A stretch of 64,000 nucleotides of DNA from Enterobacter sp. R4-368 (GTDB lineage Bacteria; Pseudomonadota; Gammaproteobacteria; Enterobacterales; Enterobacteriaceae): the NCBI RefSeq assembly GCF_000410515.1, contig NC_021500.1, positions 3,100,001 to 3,164,000 on the forward strand, written 5' to 3'. A program made the position numbers and the translations under genes. Below are positions 15,049-26,186 of the stretch, one piece after another. The notes under the pieces were generated by a model that worked only from the letters and a program-made list of their open reading frames with translations, searched no databases and had not been told where the DNA came from. Position 1 is the stretch's first letter, and each line of letters begins with the position of its first letter.

Positions 15049-15155
15049 TTTTACTCTCCACGCGCTTGGCGAATTAAGGAATATGGCCGCCCCTCAGGGC
15101 AGCATGGTCTGTGAAACAGTATAGAGATTCATCCCCTGAAAGGCTTTGCTTTTTG

Positions 15156-15755
15156 TCATTTATTGTTCTCTTCCAGCGAATCAGATAGCGTCAGCTTAAT
15201 CGGTTCAACAGCGAAGGTCAGCCCTTTTTCACCGTTGTCTGCTACCACATAGCGAATCGCGCCTTCCGTTTCGGCGTAGTAAGGTTTGTTTTTGCCGTTA
15301 GTCAGCAACTTTTGCAGCTTTTGCGTACTTTGTGCGGCGGTTAACGTCGGTGAAAAGGCGCGGATAAACGCCGCCATATACTCCTGAGCTTTTGCTTTCG
15401 CCGCTTTTTGCTCCGGACCTTGCACTGGCAGCCAGGTTATCTGCATCGATTTGATTTTCAGCGTACCGCGCTCCAGCGCCGTCGAGGCGTAGAGGTAATC
15501 ATTGATTTTCGTGGCTGCGCGCGTCAGGTTCGCCTGATCGCCCCGGCTATCTACCGCGCGAAATTCACTGAGCGCCAGCGTCGGGTTATCGGTGTTGAAT
15601 TTTTCGCGAAACTGACTAATCGACTGATCAAATGTCGGCGCGCCCGGCAATAAATAGGGCGCAGTGGTGGCGGTCGACGGCTCTTCTGCATGAGCCGGTA
15701 TGCTGAAAACCAGCGCGGAAAAGAGCAGCCAAATGGGATAACGCCATGCTTTCAT
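15156..15755 (-). CDS. yiiQ: YiiQ, DUF1454-family periplasmic protein
   Basis: 199 residues with a signal peptide (WLLFSALVFSIPAHA). It matches the YiiQ family of enterobacteria by length, by position beside tpiA, and by segments such as PYLLPGAPTFDQSI and REKFNTDNPTLALSEFRAV. The function is unknown; the protein is predicted to be soluble in the periplasm. It is transcribed separately, upstream of tpiA on the same strand with a gap of about 107 bases. Confidence 0.88.
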   Translation of the reverse strand: MKAWRYPIWLLFSALVFSIPAHAEEPSTATTAPYLLPGAPTFDQSISQFREKFNTDNPTLALSEFRAVDSRGDQANLTRAATKINDYLYASTALERGTLKIKSMQITWLPVQGPEQKAAKAKAQEYMAAFIRAFSPTLTAAQSTQKLQKLLTNGKNKPYYAETEGAIRYVVADNGEKGLTFAVEPIKLTLSDSLEENNK

Positions 15756-15868
15756 TCACATCGCCCTCTGTTGAGTTTGCTCACGATTAAAACGATATCG
15801 GGCTGGCTTGTCAAAAACTCCCGCCGCCAGGGTAAACTACGCGGCACTACGATAATAAGGAACCTTAC

Positions 15869-16288
15869 ATGGGCATACAGCAGTGGTTGTTCTCTTTTAA
15901 AGGGCGCATTGGGCGTCGCGATTTTTGGGTCTGGATGATCCTCTGGCTATTGAGTATGACGGTGCTGTTCACGCTCGCCAACGGCGGCATGCTCGATTTT
16001 CAGATGGCGGCATTTATCCTTGTGTGCCTGATCTGGCCGACAACCTGCGTGATGGTAAAACGTCTGCATGACCGGGGGCGTCACGGCGCGTGGGGTTTTT
16101 TGCTGGTGCTGGCGTGGATGCTGCTGTCGGGCAACTGGCAGGTACTGGGCGGTACGCTGGAGTGGACGGTGGGGCGTCTGATCCCGGTGGTGATTATCGT
16201 CATGATGGTCATCGACCTGGGCGCATTTGTGGGCACCCAGGGGGAAAATAAGTACGGCAAAGAGACGCTGGATGTGAAATACCGCTGA
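15869..16288 (+). CDS. yiiR: YiiR, DUF805-family inner-membrane protein
   Basis: 139 residues with four hydrophobic segments. The DUF805 hallmarks are present: FSFKGRIGRRDFW near the N-terminus and VKRLHDRGRHG after the second span. Function unknown. ATG 15869 follows TAAGGAACC. It ends immediately before the convergent fpr stop (zero-base gap at 16288/16289), so the two transcripts must share or overlap 3' ends. Confidence 0.88.
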   Translation: MGIQQWLFSFKGRIGRRDFWVWMILWLLSMTVLFTLANGGMLDFQMAAFILVCLIWPTTCVMVKRLHDRGRHGAWGFLLVLAWMLLSGNWQVLGGTLEWTVGRLIPVVIIVMMVIDLGAFVGTQGENKYGKETLDVKYR

Positions 16289-17035
16289 TCACCAGTAGTG
16301 TTCGGCGGTGATATGCCCGGGGCGGCGGCGCAGATGTTTCGCCATCTGGCGGGTATCTTTCAGTAACTGTGTGGTATCGCGCACCATCTGCGGGTTGCCG
16401 CACAGCATCACATGGCTGGTCTCCGCTGTCATCGGCAGCCCGACCGCTTCTTCCAGCGCACCGCTTTCAATCAGCGCCGGAACGCGCCCGGTCAGCGAAC
16501 CGGAAAGGGTTTCCCGGCTGACCACCGTCTGAATCCGCAGTTTCCCTTCATAGCGTTTTTGCAGCTCCAGCATTAGCGGTAAATAACTTAAATCCGCCGC
16601 GTAGCGCACCGCATGTACCAGCACCAGGTTTTTGAAACGCTCCAGATCTTTGCCTTCCTGCAACATCGACAAGTACGGCCCAATCGCGGTGCCGGTTGCC
16701 AGCATCCACAAAGTGTCGCAGTCCGGCACTTCTTCCAGCACGAAGAACCCCGCCGCTTCGCTCACCAGTAACACCTCGTCTCCCGGCTGGAGTGCGGCCA
16801 GGCGCGGGCTAAGTTTCCCTTCCGGCACGGTGACAAGGTAGAACTCCAGATCGGGATTGCTCGGGGCGTTCACGTATGAGTAGGCGCGCTGGACGCGCTC
16901 GCCGTCAATTTCCAGCCCAAGTTTGGCGAATTGTCCGGCAGTGAAGGGGTGAACGGGGGCATGAACGGTGAGGCTGAATAGCGCATCGGTCCAGAACTGC
17001 ACCTTTGTGACTTTTCCTGTTACCCAGTCCGCCAT
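16289..17035 (-). CDS. fpr: ferredoxin/flavodoxin-NADP+ reductase
   Basis: 248 residues, as in E. coli. This FAD enzyme transfers electrons between NADPH and flavodoxin or ferredoxin in the cytosol. It is used to reactivate radical enzymes and under redox stress. FAD-binding RAYSYVNAPS (about 50-59), the NADP-binding TGTAIGPYLSML and the C-terminal aromatic HYW are present. In E. coli it is a SoxRS gene; I did not identify a soxbox with confidence. Confidence 0.96.
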   Translation of the reverse strand: MADWVTGKVTKVQFWTDALFSLTVHAPVHPFTAGQFAKLGLEIDGERVQRAYSYVNAPSNPDLEFYLVTVPEGKLSPRLAALQPGDEVLLVSEAAGFFVLEEVPDCDTLWMLATGTAIGPYLSMLQEGKDLERFKNLVLVHAVRYAADLSYLPLMLELQKRYEGKLRIQTVVSRETLSGSLTGRVPALIESGALEEAVGLPMTAETSHVMLCGNPQMVRDTTQLLKDTRQMAKHLRRRPGHITAEHYW

Positions 17036-17131
17036 GGTTTTCTCCTGTTCTGTAGCGTTGCCTTATCTTCGTGTCTGTCGTGCGAGATTTCCAGCCCGTG
17101 AAGGCCGGAAAGCTCAATTGAACAAATACCC

Positions 17132-18142
17132 TTACAGTATATGACGCTGCACTTCCGGGTCTTTACGATCCAGATAGTGAATAGACTGAATACGGCGAAT
17201 GGTGCGCGATTTGCCGCGGATCAGCAGCGTTTCGGTGGTGGCGATATTGCCCTTACGGGTGATGCCGTCCAGCAGGTCGCCTTTGGTAATGCCGGTAGCG
17301 GCGAAAATAACATTGTCGCTGCGCGCCATTTCATCCAGACGCAGCACATTGCCCGCTTCAATGCCCATGCCGCGGCAGCGTTTTAATTCATATTCGCCAA
17401 TACGACGGTTCTCTTCGTTATCGCCTTTCACCTGATGGCGCGCCAGCAGGCGGCCCTGCATATCGCCATCAAGCGCGCGGATGACCGCCGCGGAAACCAC
17501 ACCTTCCGGCGCACCGCCAATACCGTACAGGACGTCCACTTCGCTATCCGGCATACAAGTGAGGATGGAGGCGGCAACATCGCCATCGGGAATCGCGAAA
17601 ACACGGACGCCCAGCGCCTGCATTTCGGCAATAGTCGCGTCGTGGCGTGGTTTAGCCAGAATGGTGACCGTCAGTTCACTCAGCGGTTTGCCGAGCGCAG
17701 CGGCGACATTACGCAGGTTATCGGCCAGCGGCAGATTGAGATCGATAGCGCCTTTCGCACCAGGACCGACAATCAGTTTTTCCATGTACATATCCGGCGC
17801 ATTCAGGAAACAGCCCTTATCGCCGACCGCCAGCACCGCCAGCGCGTTGGCCTGGCCCATCGCCGTCATGCGCGTCCCTTCGATCGGGTCAACGGCAATG
17901 TCGACCGCATCGCCTTTACCGGTGCCGACTTTTTCACCAATAAACAGCATCGGCGCTTCGTCGATCTCGCCTTCGCCAATCACGATGGTGCCGTCTATGT
18001 CGACATTGTTGAGCATGATGCGCATAGCGTTAACCGCCGCGCCATCCGCGGTGTTCTTATCGCCACGCCCCAGCCATTTGTAGCCAGCCAGCGCTGCGGC
18101 TTCGGTCACGCGGGAGAATTCGATGGCAAGTTCTCGTCTCAT
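17132..18142 (-). CDS. glpX: class II fructose-1,6-bisphosphatase
   Basis: 336 residues, as in E. coli. It removes the 1-phosphate from fructose 1,6-bisphosphate in gluconeogenesis from glycerol and is Mn2+-dependent. Metal and substrate motifs are visible: GEGEIDEAPML, VDPIEGTRMT and GIGGAPEGVVSAA. It is the last gene of glpFKX; the 106-base gap to glpK contains a CCCTCTC-type palindrome that may form an internal mRNA end. Confidence 0.97.
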   Translation of the reverse strand: MRRELAIEFSRVTEAAALAGYKWLGRGDKNTADGAAVNAMRIMLNNVDIDGTIVIGEGEIDEAPMLFIGEKVGTGKGDAVDIAVDPIEGTRMTAMGQANALAVLAVGDKGCFLNAPDMYMEKLIVGPGAKGAIDLNLPLADNLRNVAAALGKPLSELTVTILAKPRHDATIAEMQALGVRVFAIPDGDVAASILTCMPDSEVDVLYGIGGAPEGVVSAAVIRALDGDMQGRLLARHQVKGDNEENRRIGEYELKRCRGMGIEAGNVLRLDEMARSDNVIFAATGITKGDLLDGITRKGNIATTETLLIRGKSRTIRRIQSIHYLDRKDPEVQRHIL

Positions 18143-18210
18143 AACAAACTCTATAGTGAAAGAAATTGAGCGAAGTTTATCACAGCGAGAAGAGGAGGGT
18201 TGGTAGAGCA

Positions 18211-18234
18211 GCCCTCTCTCCGGGGAGAGAGGGC
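18211..18234. repeat. CCCTCTC-type palindrome in the glpK-glpX gap
   Basis: GCCCTCTCTCCG/CGGGGAGAGAGGGC forms a long stem with almost no loop, inside an operon. It may stabilise the upstream glpFK message or reduce glpX expression. Confidence 0.6.
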
Positions 18235-18248
18235 AAGGTTGAGGCTAA

Positions 18249-19778
<1,530 letters not shown>

Positions 19779-20627
19779 TTACAGCGAAGCTTTTTGTTGA
19801 GTCGTGGAGGCGGTGCCTTTTTCTTCTGCCGCCTCACTGGTTCCAGACGGCAGATGGCGACCAATCAGTTTACGATAACCGAATGCGCCGAGCGCCGCGC
19901 CTACGATCGGCCCGAACAGCGGGACGAGGAAGTAGGGAATATCTTTGCCGCCGGTAAAGGCAACGTTGCCCCAGCCAGCAAGCCAGGCGAACGTTTTCGG
20001 TCCAAGGTCACGCGCCGGGTTCATGGCGAATCCCGTCAGTGGCCCCATGGATGCACCGATAACCGCAATCAACAAACCGATGAGCAAGGGTGCCAGCGGG
20101 CCGCGCGGAATACCGTTACCGTCGTCACCCAACGCCATGATGACGCCCATCAGCACAGCGGTAATCACCATTTCAACGGCGAAGGCCTGCACAAAGTTGA
20201 TGTGCGGGTTCGGGTAGGTAGAGAAAATACCAGCCAGATCAAGACTTTCAACACTGCCGCGCACCATATTGTGCGTGTGTTCGAAATCGAGGAAAAGATT
20301 GTAGTAAAGCCCGTAAACAAGTGCAGCCGCGCAAAACGCGCCGGCAAACTGAGAAATGATGAAGGGAACAACTTTGCGCCCATCAAAACTAGCGAAGAGC
20401 CATAATGCAATAGTCACAGCCGGGTTCAGATGTGCGCCGGAAACCCCTGCAGTCAGGTAGATGGCCATCGCCACACCCAAACCCCAGATGATACTGATTT
20501 CCCATTGGCCGAAGGTGGCACCAGCCACTTTCAACGCCGCGACACAGCCGACACCGAAGAAAATCAACAACCCGGTGCCGAGAAACTCGGCGATGCACTG
20601 GCCTTTTAAGGTTGATGTCTGACTCAT
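19779..20627 (-). CDS. glpF: glycerol facilitator (aquaglyceroporin)
   Basis: 282 residues from ATG 20627, which begins MSQTSTLKGQCIAEF as in E. coli; an in-frame extension to 20726 runs into the promoter region. It is a six-span channel with two half-helices carrying the aquaporin motifs GAHLNPAVT and GFAMNPARD. It admits glycerol by facilitated diffusion. The C-terminal tail is slightly different from E. coli. First gene of glpFKX. Confidence 0.97.
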   Translation of the reverse strand: MSQTSTLKGQCIAEFLGTGLLIFFGVGCVAALKVAGATFGQWEISIIWGLGVAMAIYLTAGVSGAHLNPAVTIALWLFASFDGRKVVPFIISQFAGAFCAAALVYGLYYNLFLDFEHTHNMVRGSVESLDLAGIFSTYPNPHINFVQAFAVEMVITAVLMGVIMALGDDGNGIPRGPLAPLLIGLLIAVIGASMGPLTGFAMNPARDLGPKTFAWLAGWGNVAFTGGKDIPYFLVPLFGPIVGAALGAFGYRKLIGRHLPSGTSEAAEEKGTASTTQQKASL

Positions 20628-21368
<741 letters not shown>

Positions 21369-21478
21369 TTACGCTTTTCGTGCTGTCGCGGCACTGGCTG
21401 CGCGTATTCACCCCGGTAACGGCGTTGCCGGAGAAACGGGCTTAGCTACAGCGCGAAACTGGCAGGGAAAGTACTGCG

Positions 21479-21507
21479 ATGTCGGATAAGTGAAGCGCCA
21501 TCCGGCA
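21479..21507. repeat. REP element between zapB and rraA
   Basis: ATGTCGGATAAGTG ... GCGCCATCCGGCA has the imperfect-palindrome form of enterobacterial REP sequences. It lies in the gap between convergent genes. Confidence 0.7.
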
Positions 21508-21517
21508 AAAAGAAAAA

Positions 21518-21541
21518 GGGCACCTGACGGTGCCCTTTTTT
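21518..21541. terminator. terminator between convergent zapB and rraA
   Basis: GGGCACC (21518-21524) and GGTGCCC (21529-21535) form the stem. There are T residues on the plus-strand side and A residues on the left, so it can serve both directions. It abuts the rraA stop codon. Confidence 0.8.
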
Positions 21542-22026
21542 TACTCGATATCGAGGGGATCTTCGGAAAGGATAATGCCAGTGCTATCGGCATAAAGATG
21601 GTCGCCGGAGAAGAAGGTCACGCCGCCGAAATTGACACGTACGTCGCTTTCGCCGATACCTTCACCCGCTGCGCCAACCGGAATGGCGGCAATCGCCTGA
21701 ATCCCAATATCCAGCTCTTCAAGATCGTCTACCTGGCGTACTGAGCCATAGACTACAATTCCTTCCCACTCGTTTTGCACCGCAGTGCGGGCGAGATCCG
21801 CGTCGATTAACGCACGACGCATTGAACCACCGCCGTCGACCAGCAGGACGCGACCACGGCCGTTTTGTTCGAGCAGATCGTACAGCAACCCGTTATCCTC
21901 GAAACATTTCACCGTGATGATTTGTCCGCCAAACGACGACCGTCCGCCAAAATTGGAGAACAGCGGTTCCACGACGTTGATCTCTTCCTGGTAAATATCA
22001 CAAAGCTCAGAAGTATCGTATTTCAT
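21541..22026 (-). CDS. rraA: regulator of RNase E activity RraA
   Basis: 161 residues, as in E. coli. It forms a ring-shaped trimer that binds the C-terminal scaffold of RNase E and reduces mRNA decay. Characteristic stretches are [35 protein letters not shown] and [20 protein letters not shown]. It lies downstream of menA on the same strand with a 92-base gap. Conservation is very high, so the call is safe. Confidence 0.96.
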   Translation of the reverse strand: MKYDTSELCDIYQEEINVVEPLFSNFGGRSSFGGQIITVKCFEDNGLLYDLLEQNGRGRVLLVDGGGSMRRALIDADLARTAVQNEWEGIVVYGSVRQVDDLEELDIGIQAIAAIPVGAAGEGIGESDVRVNFGGVTFFSGDHLYADSTGIILSEDPLDIE

Positions 22027-22118
22027 AGGATTAGCGTTCAGTTGCTGCGAGAACCGTCAGTATATCGCGCATCACGCGCTGTTGGCAAAATCATCAATTG
22101 TTCGTTGACATTTATCAG

Positions 22119-23048
22119 TTAAAGATGCGTTTGACTGAGGATTATTCCTAATACAAACAAGAGATTAGTTAACAGTGCACCTTTTACCGTGCGTTCCAGC
22201 ATCGGCGGCATAGCGCGCGGGTCGAGCTCGCGCAGCACAAAGCGCGCCTGTTTGATAAGCAGTGGTGCTGCCAGCACAAACAGCCAGCCCCACAGGCTTT
22301 GCAGCGAAAACAGGTTAAACAGCGCAAGGCATAACAGCGCGCCAACCAGCAGGCCAGCATGGTAACGGCGTGCGTTAATTGGTCCTAAACGGACGACAAG
22401 CGTATTTTTGCCGTTTTCGCGGTCACTTTCGATATCGCGCAGATTGTTGATATTCAATACCGCCGTCGCCAGCAGACCACAGGCGGTCGCGGGCAGAATA
22501 ACGGCCGGGATCAGCATATGCGTCTGCAAATACCAGCTACCCATTACGCTTATCCAGCCGAAGAAAAGCAGCACGGAGATATCGCCAAGGCCAAGATAAC
22601 CGTATGGACGCTTGCCGACGGTGTAGGTAATGGCGGCAATAATCGACAGCACACCGAGCGCAAGGAAACCGATGAAATCCGCCATCGTTTGTGTCGCCGC
22701 GGTTACCAGCAGCAGCCCGGAGATACAACTCAGCACGATGACAATCATCAGCGCGCGCTTCATCTGCGCAAGGGAAATGGCGCCTTTTTGCATGCCGCGC
22801 AACGGACCAATGCGATCCGGTTTATCGCTGCCTTTGACCGCATCGCCGTAATCATTGGCGAGGTTGGAGAGGATTTGCAGCAATCCGGCGGTGATAAGTG
22901 CGAGCACCGCCACCAGCGGATCAAAATAGCCCTGCCACCAGGCCAGCACTGTGCCAACGACAATCGCGGCGAAAGCCAGCGGTAATGTTTTCGGTCGCAG
23001 GCTTTCCAGCCAGGCCTGGGTGAGGCTAAGAGATTGCGTTTCGTTCAT
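22119..23048 (-). CDS. menA: 1,4-dihydroxy-2-naphthoate octaprenyltransferase
   Basis: 309 residues from ATG 23048 (MNETQSLSLTQAWLESLRPK); upstream ATG 23075 adds nine residues with no support. It is an inner-membrane UbiA-family enzyme that attaches the prenyl tail to DHNA and makes demethylmenaquinone for anaerobic respiration. The Asp-rich motif NLANDYGDAVKGSDKPD (about residues 66-82) and the second NNLRDIESDRENGKNT are intact. It has eight to nine membrane spans. Confidence 0.96.
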   Translation of the reverse strand: MNETQSLSLTQAWLESLRPKTLPLAFAAIVVGTVLAWWQGYFDPLVAVLALITAGLLQILSNLANDYGDAVKGSDKPDRIGPLRGMQKGAISLAQMKRALMIVIVLSCISGLLLVTAATQTMADFIGFLALGVLSIIAAITYTVGKRPYGYLGLGDISVLLFFGWISVMGSWYLQTHMLIPAVILPATACGLLATAVLNINNLRDIESDRENGKNTLVVRLGPINARRYHAGLLVGALLCLALFNLFSLQSLWGWLFVLAAPLLIKQARFVLRELDPRAMPPMLERTVKGALLTNLLFVLGIILSQTHL

Positions 23049-23114
23049 AAGGTCAGCCAACAAAAATGGGGGCAAAAGCCCCCATCGAGTGTGATGAAAA
23101 CGTTGTGGCCGGGA

Positions 23115-24446
23115 TTATAAGATAAAACGGCTCAGATCTTCATCTGCCACTAAAGCATCAAGGTGCTTACTCACATAGTCTGCATCAATGGTGATCGTCT
23201 CGCCGCCCAGATCGCTGGCGTCATAGGAGATATCTTCCATCAGACGTTCCAGCACCGTATGCAAACGACGCGCACCGATGTTTTCGGTGGTTTCGTTCAC
23301 CTGCCATGCGGCCTGAGCAATACGTTTGATGCCGTCTTCGGTGAAATCAATGTTTACGCCTTCGGTCGCCATCAGCGCTTTGTACTGTACGGTGACAGAC
23401 GCGTTTGGCTCGGTCAGGATGCGTTCGAAATCTTCCGTGGTTAACGCTTTCAGCTCAACGCGGATTGGCAAACGGCCTTGCAGTTCCGGGATCAGATCCG
23501 ACGGGCTGGCAATCTGGAACGCGCCAGAGGCAATAAACAGAATGTGGTCGGTTTTCACCATGCCGTGTTTGGTCGATACGGTGCAGCCTTCCACCAGCGG
23601 CAGCAGATCGCGCTGCACACCCTCGCGGGAAACATCCGGGCCCGAAGTGTTACCGCGTTTACAGATTTTGTCGATCTCATCGATAAACACGATCCCGTGC
23701 TGCTCAACGGCTTCGATAGCGTCCTGTTTCAGCTCTTCCGGGTTCACCAGTTTCGCCGCTTCTTCTTCAATCAGCAGCTTCATCGCGTCTTTGATTTTCA
23801 GCTTACGCGGTTTCTGCTTCTGGCCGCCCAGGTTCTGGAACATGGACTGGAGCTGATTGGTCATCTCCTCCATGCCCGGGGGTGCCATAATTTCTACGCC
23901 CATCGGCGCGGCAGCGAGATCGATTTCAATCTCTTTGTCGTCGAGCTGGCCTTCGCGCAGTTTTTTGCGGAAAGACTGGCGCGCAGCGGATGGTTCAGCG
24001 GCTTGTTCCGGCTGGCCCCAGTTGTTTTTCGCTGGTGGGATCAGCACGTCGAGAATGCGCTCTTCGGCCATCTCTTCCGCGCGGTAGCGGTTTTTCTCGA
24101 TCGACTGACTACGCACCATTTTCACTGCCGCATCGGTCAGATCGCGGATGATAGAATCCACTTCTTTCCCAACGTAGCCGACTTCGGTGAACTTGGTCGC
24201 TTCAACTTTGATAAATGGCGCGTTGGCCAGTTTTGCCAGGCGGCGGGCGATTTCGGTTTTACCGACGCCGGTTGGGCCGATCATCAGAATGTTTTTCGGC
24301 GTGACTTCATGGCGCAGCTCTTCATCAAGCTGCATGCGGCGCCAGCGGTTACGCAGGGCAATCGCCACAGAACGCTTCGCCGCGTCCTGGCCGATAATGT
24401 GTTTGTCCAGTTCGCTGACAATTTCGCGTGGGGTCATTTCAGACAT
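23115..24446 (-). CDS. hslU: HslU, ATPase subunit of the HslUV protease
   Basis: 443 residues, as in E. coli. This AAA+ (Clp/Hsp100) unfoldase caps the HslV peptidase. Walker A GPTGVGKT (57-64), Walker B in VFIDEIDKI, the pore motif GYVGKEV and the C-terminal activating tail DEDLSRFIL are all seen. It lies 9 bases downstream of hslV and is transcribed with it from a heat-shock promoter. Confidence 0.98.
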   Translation of the reverse strand: MSEMTPREIVSELDKHIIGQDAAKRSVAIALRNRWRRMQLDEELRHEVTPKNILMIGPTGVGKTEIARRLAKLANAPFIKVEATKFTEVGYVGKEVDSIIRDLTDAAVKMVRSQSIEKNRYRAEEMAEERILDVLIPPAKNNWGQPEQAAEPSAARQSFRKKLREGQLDDKEIEIDLAAAPMGVEIMAPPGMEEMTNQLQSMFQNLGGQKQKPRKLKIKDAMKLLIEEEAAKLVNPEELKQDAIEAVEQHGIVFIDEIDKICKRGNTSGPDVSREGVQRDLLPLVEGCTVSTKHGMVKTDHILFIASGAFQIASPSDLIPELQGRLPIRVELKALTTEDFERILTEPNASVTVQYKALMATEGVNIDFTEDGIKRIAQAAWQVNETTENIGARRLHTVLERLMEDISYDASDLGGETITIDADYVSKHLDALVADEDLSRFIL

Positions 24447-24455
24447 GGGAGATCC

Positions 24456-24986
24456 TTACGCTTTATAGGCTAATTCTTCGATGGTGTGGAAGTGGTTGGT
24501 GTAGATGCAGATATCGCCTGCAATCCCCAACGCCTTCTCAGCAATTTCGCGTGCGCCAAGCTCGGTGTTTTCCAGCAACGCGCGGGCAGCGGCCTGGGCG
24601 TATGGCCCGCCGGAACCGATGGCGATCAGGTCATTTTCCGGCTGGATCACATCGCCGTTACCGGTGATGATCAGCGACGCGGTTTCGTCGGCAACCGCCA
24701 ACAGTGCTTCCAGCTTGCGCAGCATGCGATCGGTGCGCCAGTCCTTTGCCAGCTCGACAGCCGCTTTCACCAGATGACCCTGGTGCATTTCCAGTTTGCG
24801 TTCGAATAATTCAAACAGAGTGAAGGCATCGGCCGTGCCGCCGGCAAAGCCCGCAATGACTTTGTCGTTATACAGGCGGCGAACTTTTTTCACGTTGCCT
24901 TTCATTACGGTGTTGCCCAGTGTGGCCTGGCCATCACCGGCGATAACGACATGGCCGTTACGGCGTACGCTTACGATTGTTGTCAC
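24456..24986 (-). CDS. hslV: HslV, threonine peptidase subunit
   Basis: 176 residues, as in E. coli. It is a proteasome-beta-like peptidase forming two stacked hexamers. The catalytic N-terminal threonine after Met removal is in MTTIVSVRR, and [21 protein letters not shown] and [13 protein letters not shown] follow. It degrades misfolded proteins and SulA when fed by HslU. First gene of hslVU, with a sigma-32 promoter upstream and a hairpin in the leader. Confidence 0.98.
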   Translation of the reverse strand: MTTIVSVRRNGHVVIAGDGQATLGNTVMKGNVKKVRRLYNDKVIAGFAGGTADAFTLFELFERKLEMHQGHLVKAAVELAKDWRTDRMLRKLEALLAVADETASLIITGNGDVIQPENDLIAIGSGGPYAQAAARALLENTELGAREIAEKALGIAGDICIYTNHFHTIEELAYKA

Positions 24987-25021
24987 GAGCAGACCCCTTG
25001 GTTACAAATGCACAATACAGC

Positions 25022-25042
25022 GCCCCGCACGGTGTACGGGGC
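25022..25042 (-). promoter_or_regulatory. stem-loop in the hslVU 5' leader
   Basis: GCCCCG (25022-25027) and CGGGGC (25037-25042) form a short GC hairpin in the leader between the promoter and hslV. A stabilising 5' stem-loop has been described for E. coli hslVU mRNA; the same role here is inference. Confidence 0.5.
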
Positions 25043-25054
25043 AGAATGCAATTA

Positions 25055-25082
25055 TAAATGGGGGGTGTTTTAGGGGTTTCAA
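25055..25082 (-). promoter_or_regulatory. sigma-32 heat-shock promoter of hslVU
   Basis: On the minus strand TTGAAA (25082-25077), a 14-base spacer, then CCCATTTA (25062-25055). This matches the RpoH consensus of a TTGAAA -35 and CCCATNTA -10. The -35 overlaps the last codon and stop of ftsN. Confidence 0.85.
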
Positions 25083-26092
25083 CCCCCGGCGGCAAGACGG
25101 ATGCAGTTTGCGTGACCGGCCATTTTCAGGCGGCTGATGGTGGCATCGGCGCTCTCTTTGCCTTTCACCGGGCCCATCACCACGCGATTCCAGCCGTTGT
25201 TGCTGGTAATACGCGAGTCGAAACCTTCAAATGCCAGCTGTGCACGCACGGTTTCTGCCTGATCCTGGCCTTTAAACGAACCGCACTGGATAAGCCAGCG
25301 GCGATCGTCCTTTTTCTCAGCCGTTTGCGGTTGCGCCTTCGGCGTTTCCACTTCACGCGTTACCGGCGCGGCTTGTTGCGTTTTCGGCTGTGACGCAGCG
25401 GTATGCGGCGGCGTTTGCAGCAGATCCTGATACGGTTGCGAGGTGGCCGGTTTTTGCTGCGTTGTGCTTTGCGTCTGGCGCGGCGGTGGCGTGGTTTGCG
25501 TAGTACGCGCCTGCTGCTGCTCCGTCACGCGCGGTTGCGTGCGCGGCTGCTGTGCTTGTACCGGCTGCGACTGCGTCCACTGCTGTTGCTGCTGTTGCAT
25601 CTGCACCTGTTGCTGCGCCTGTCGCTGACGTTGCAGCGTTTGCTGGCGCTGCTCCGGCGTTTGTTCGTTCCACGGCACTTCGTTGAGCTGCGTCGGCTGC
25701 TGGCGCATGTCGGCCTGCATCTGCGCTAAAAGCTGACGCTGTTCGTCGGTCAACTGCTCCGGTTTTTGCACTTCACCACCGGCCGTCGGCTCGGTTGGCG
25801 CTCGTACGCCAGGCTGGCGGCTTTCCAGCTCTTTAATGTAGCGCCAGCGCTCTTCCGGTTTCGGCGGCAGGCCGTTGCCGGTCATTTTCTGGTTTTGCAG
25901 TGACTCGGATTCTTCTTTTTTGTGGTGCGTAATAAAGTACAAACCACCGATAAAGGCGACCAGCACGGCGGCCGCAATGGCGACCATAGCTGGAGAGACC
26001 GCAGACTTGCTGCGCTGTTTTTTCCTTGAGTTACTCGTCTTTCGCCGCGCAGGAGCCGACTGGCTGCGGCGTACATAATCTCGTTGTGCCAC
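25079..26092 (-). CDS. ftsN: cell division protein FtsN
   Basis: 337 residues, somewhat longer than E. coli FtsN. A short cytoplasmic basic segment (MAQRDYVRRSQSAPARRK) precedes a single membrane span (VAIAAAVLVAFIGGLYFI) and a long Gln/Thr/Pro-rich periplasmic linker (Q-repeats around residues 150-190). The C-terminal SPOR domain (about 260-337, RRWLIQCGSFKGQDQAETVRAQ in two parts) binds denuded peptidoglycan at the septum. It triggers septal synthesis through FtsA and FtsQLB. The extra length lies in the repetitive linker. Confidence 0.95.
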   Translation of the reverse strand: MAQRDYVRRSQSAPARRKTSNSRKKQRSKSAVSPAMVAIAAAVLVAFIGGLYFITHHKKEESESLQNQKMTGNGLPPKPEERWRYIKELESRQPGVRAPTEPTAGGEVQKPEQLTDEQRQLLAQMQADMRQQPTQLNEVPWNEQTPEQRQQTLQRQRQAQQQVQMQQQQQQWTQSQPVQAQQPRTQPRVTEQQQARTTQTTPPPRQTQSTTQQKPATSQPYQDLLQTPPHTAASQPKTQQAAPVTREVETPKAQPQTAEKKDDRRWLIQCGSFKGQDQAETVRAQLAFEGFDSRITSNNGWNRVVMGPVKGKESADATISRLKMAGHANCIRLAAGG

Positions 26093-26186
26093 TATCGTTT
26101 CGCTGTATTTATTTCGTTTATCAGCCCGCCATGTTACTTAAGCGACGGGGTTTTGACCAGAAGAGGGCGTCTGAAAGGCCGCGCCT

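Noticed and set aside
25403-25640. possible CRISPR or tandem repeat because of repeated GCTGCTGTTG units
   Set aside because: These are glutamine codons of the FtsN linker; no spacer-repeat structure exists. No CRISPR array was seen anywhere in the window.
25353-25673. Ala/Thr-rich frame opposite the FtsN linker
   Set aside because: It is produced by the CAG/Q repeats of ftsN read in another frame; no start signals or family match.
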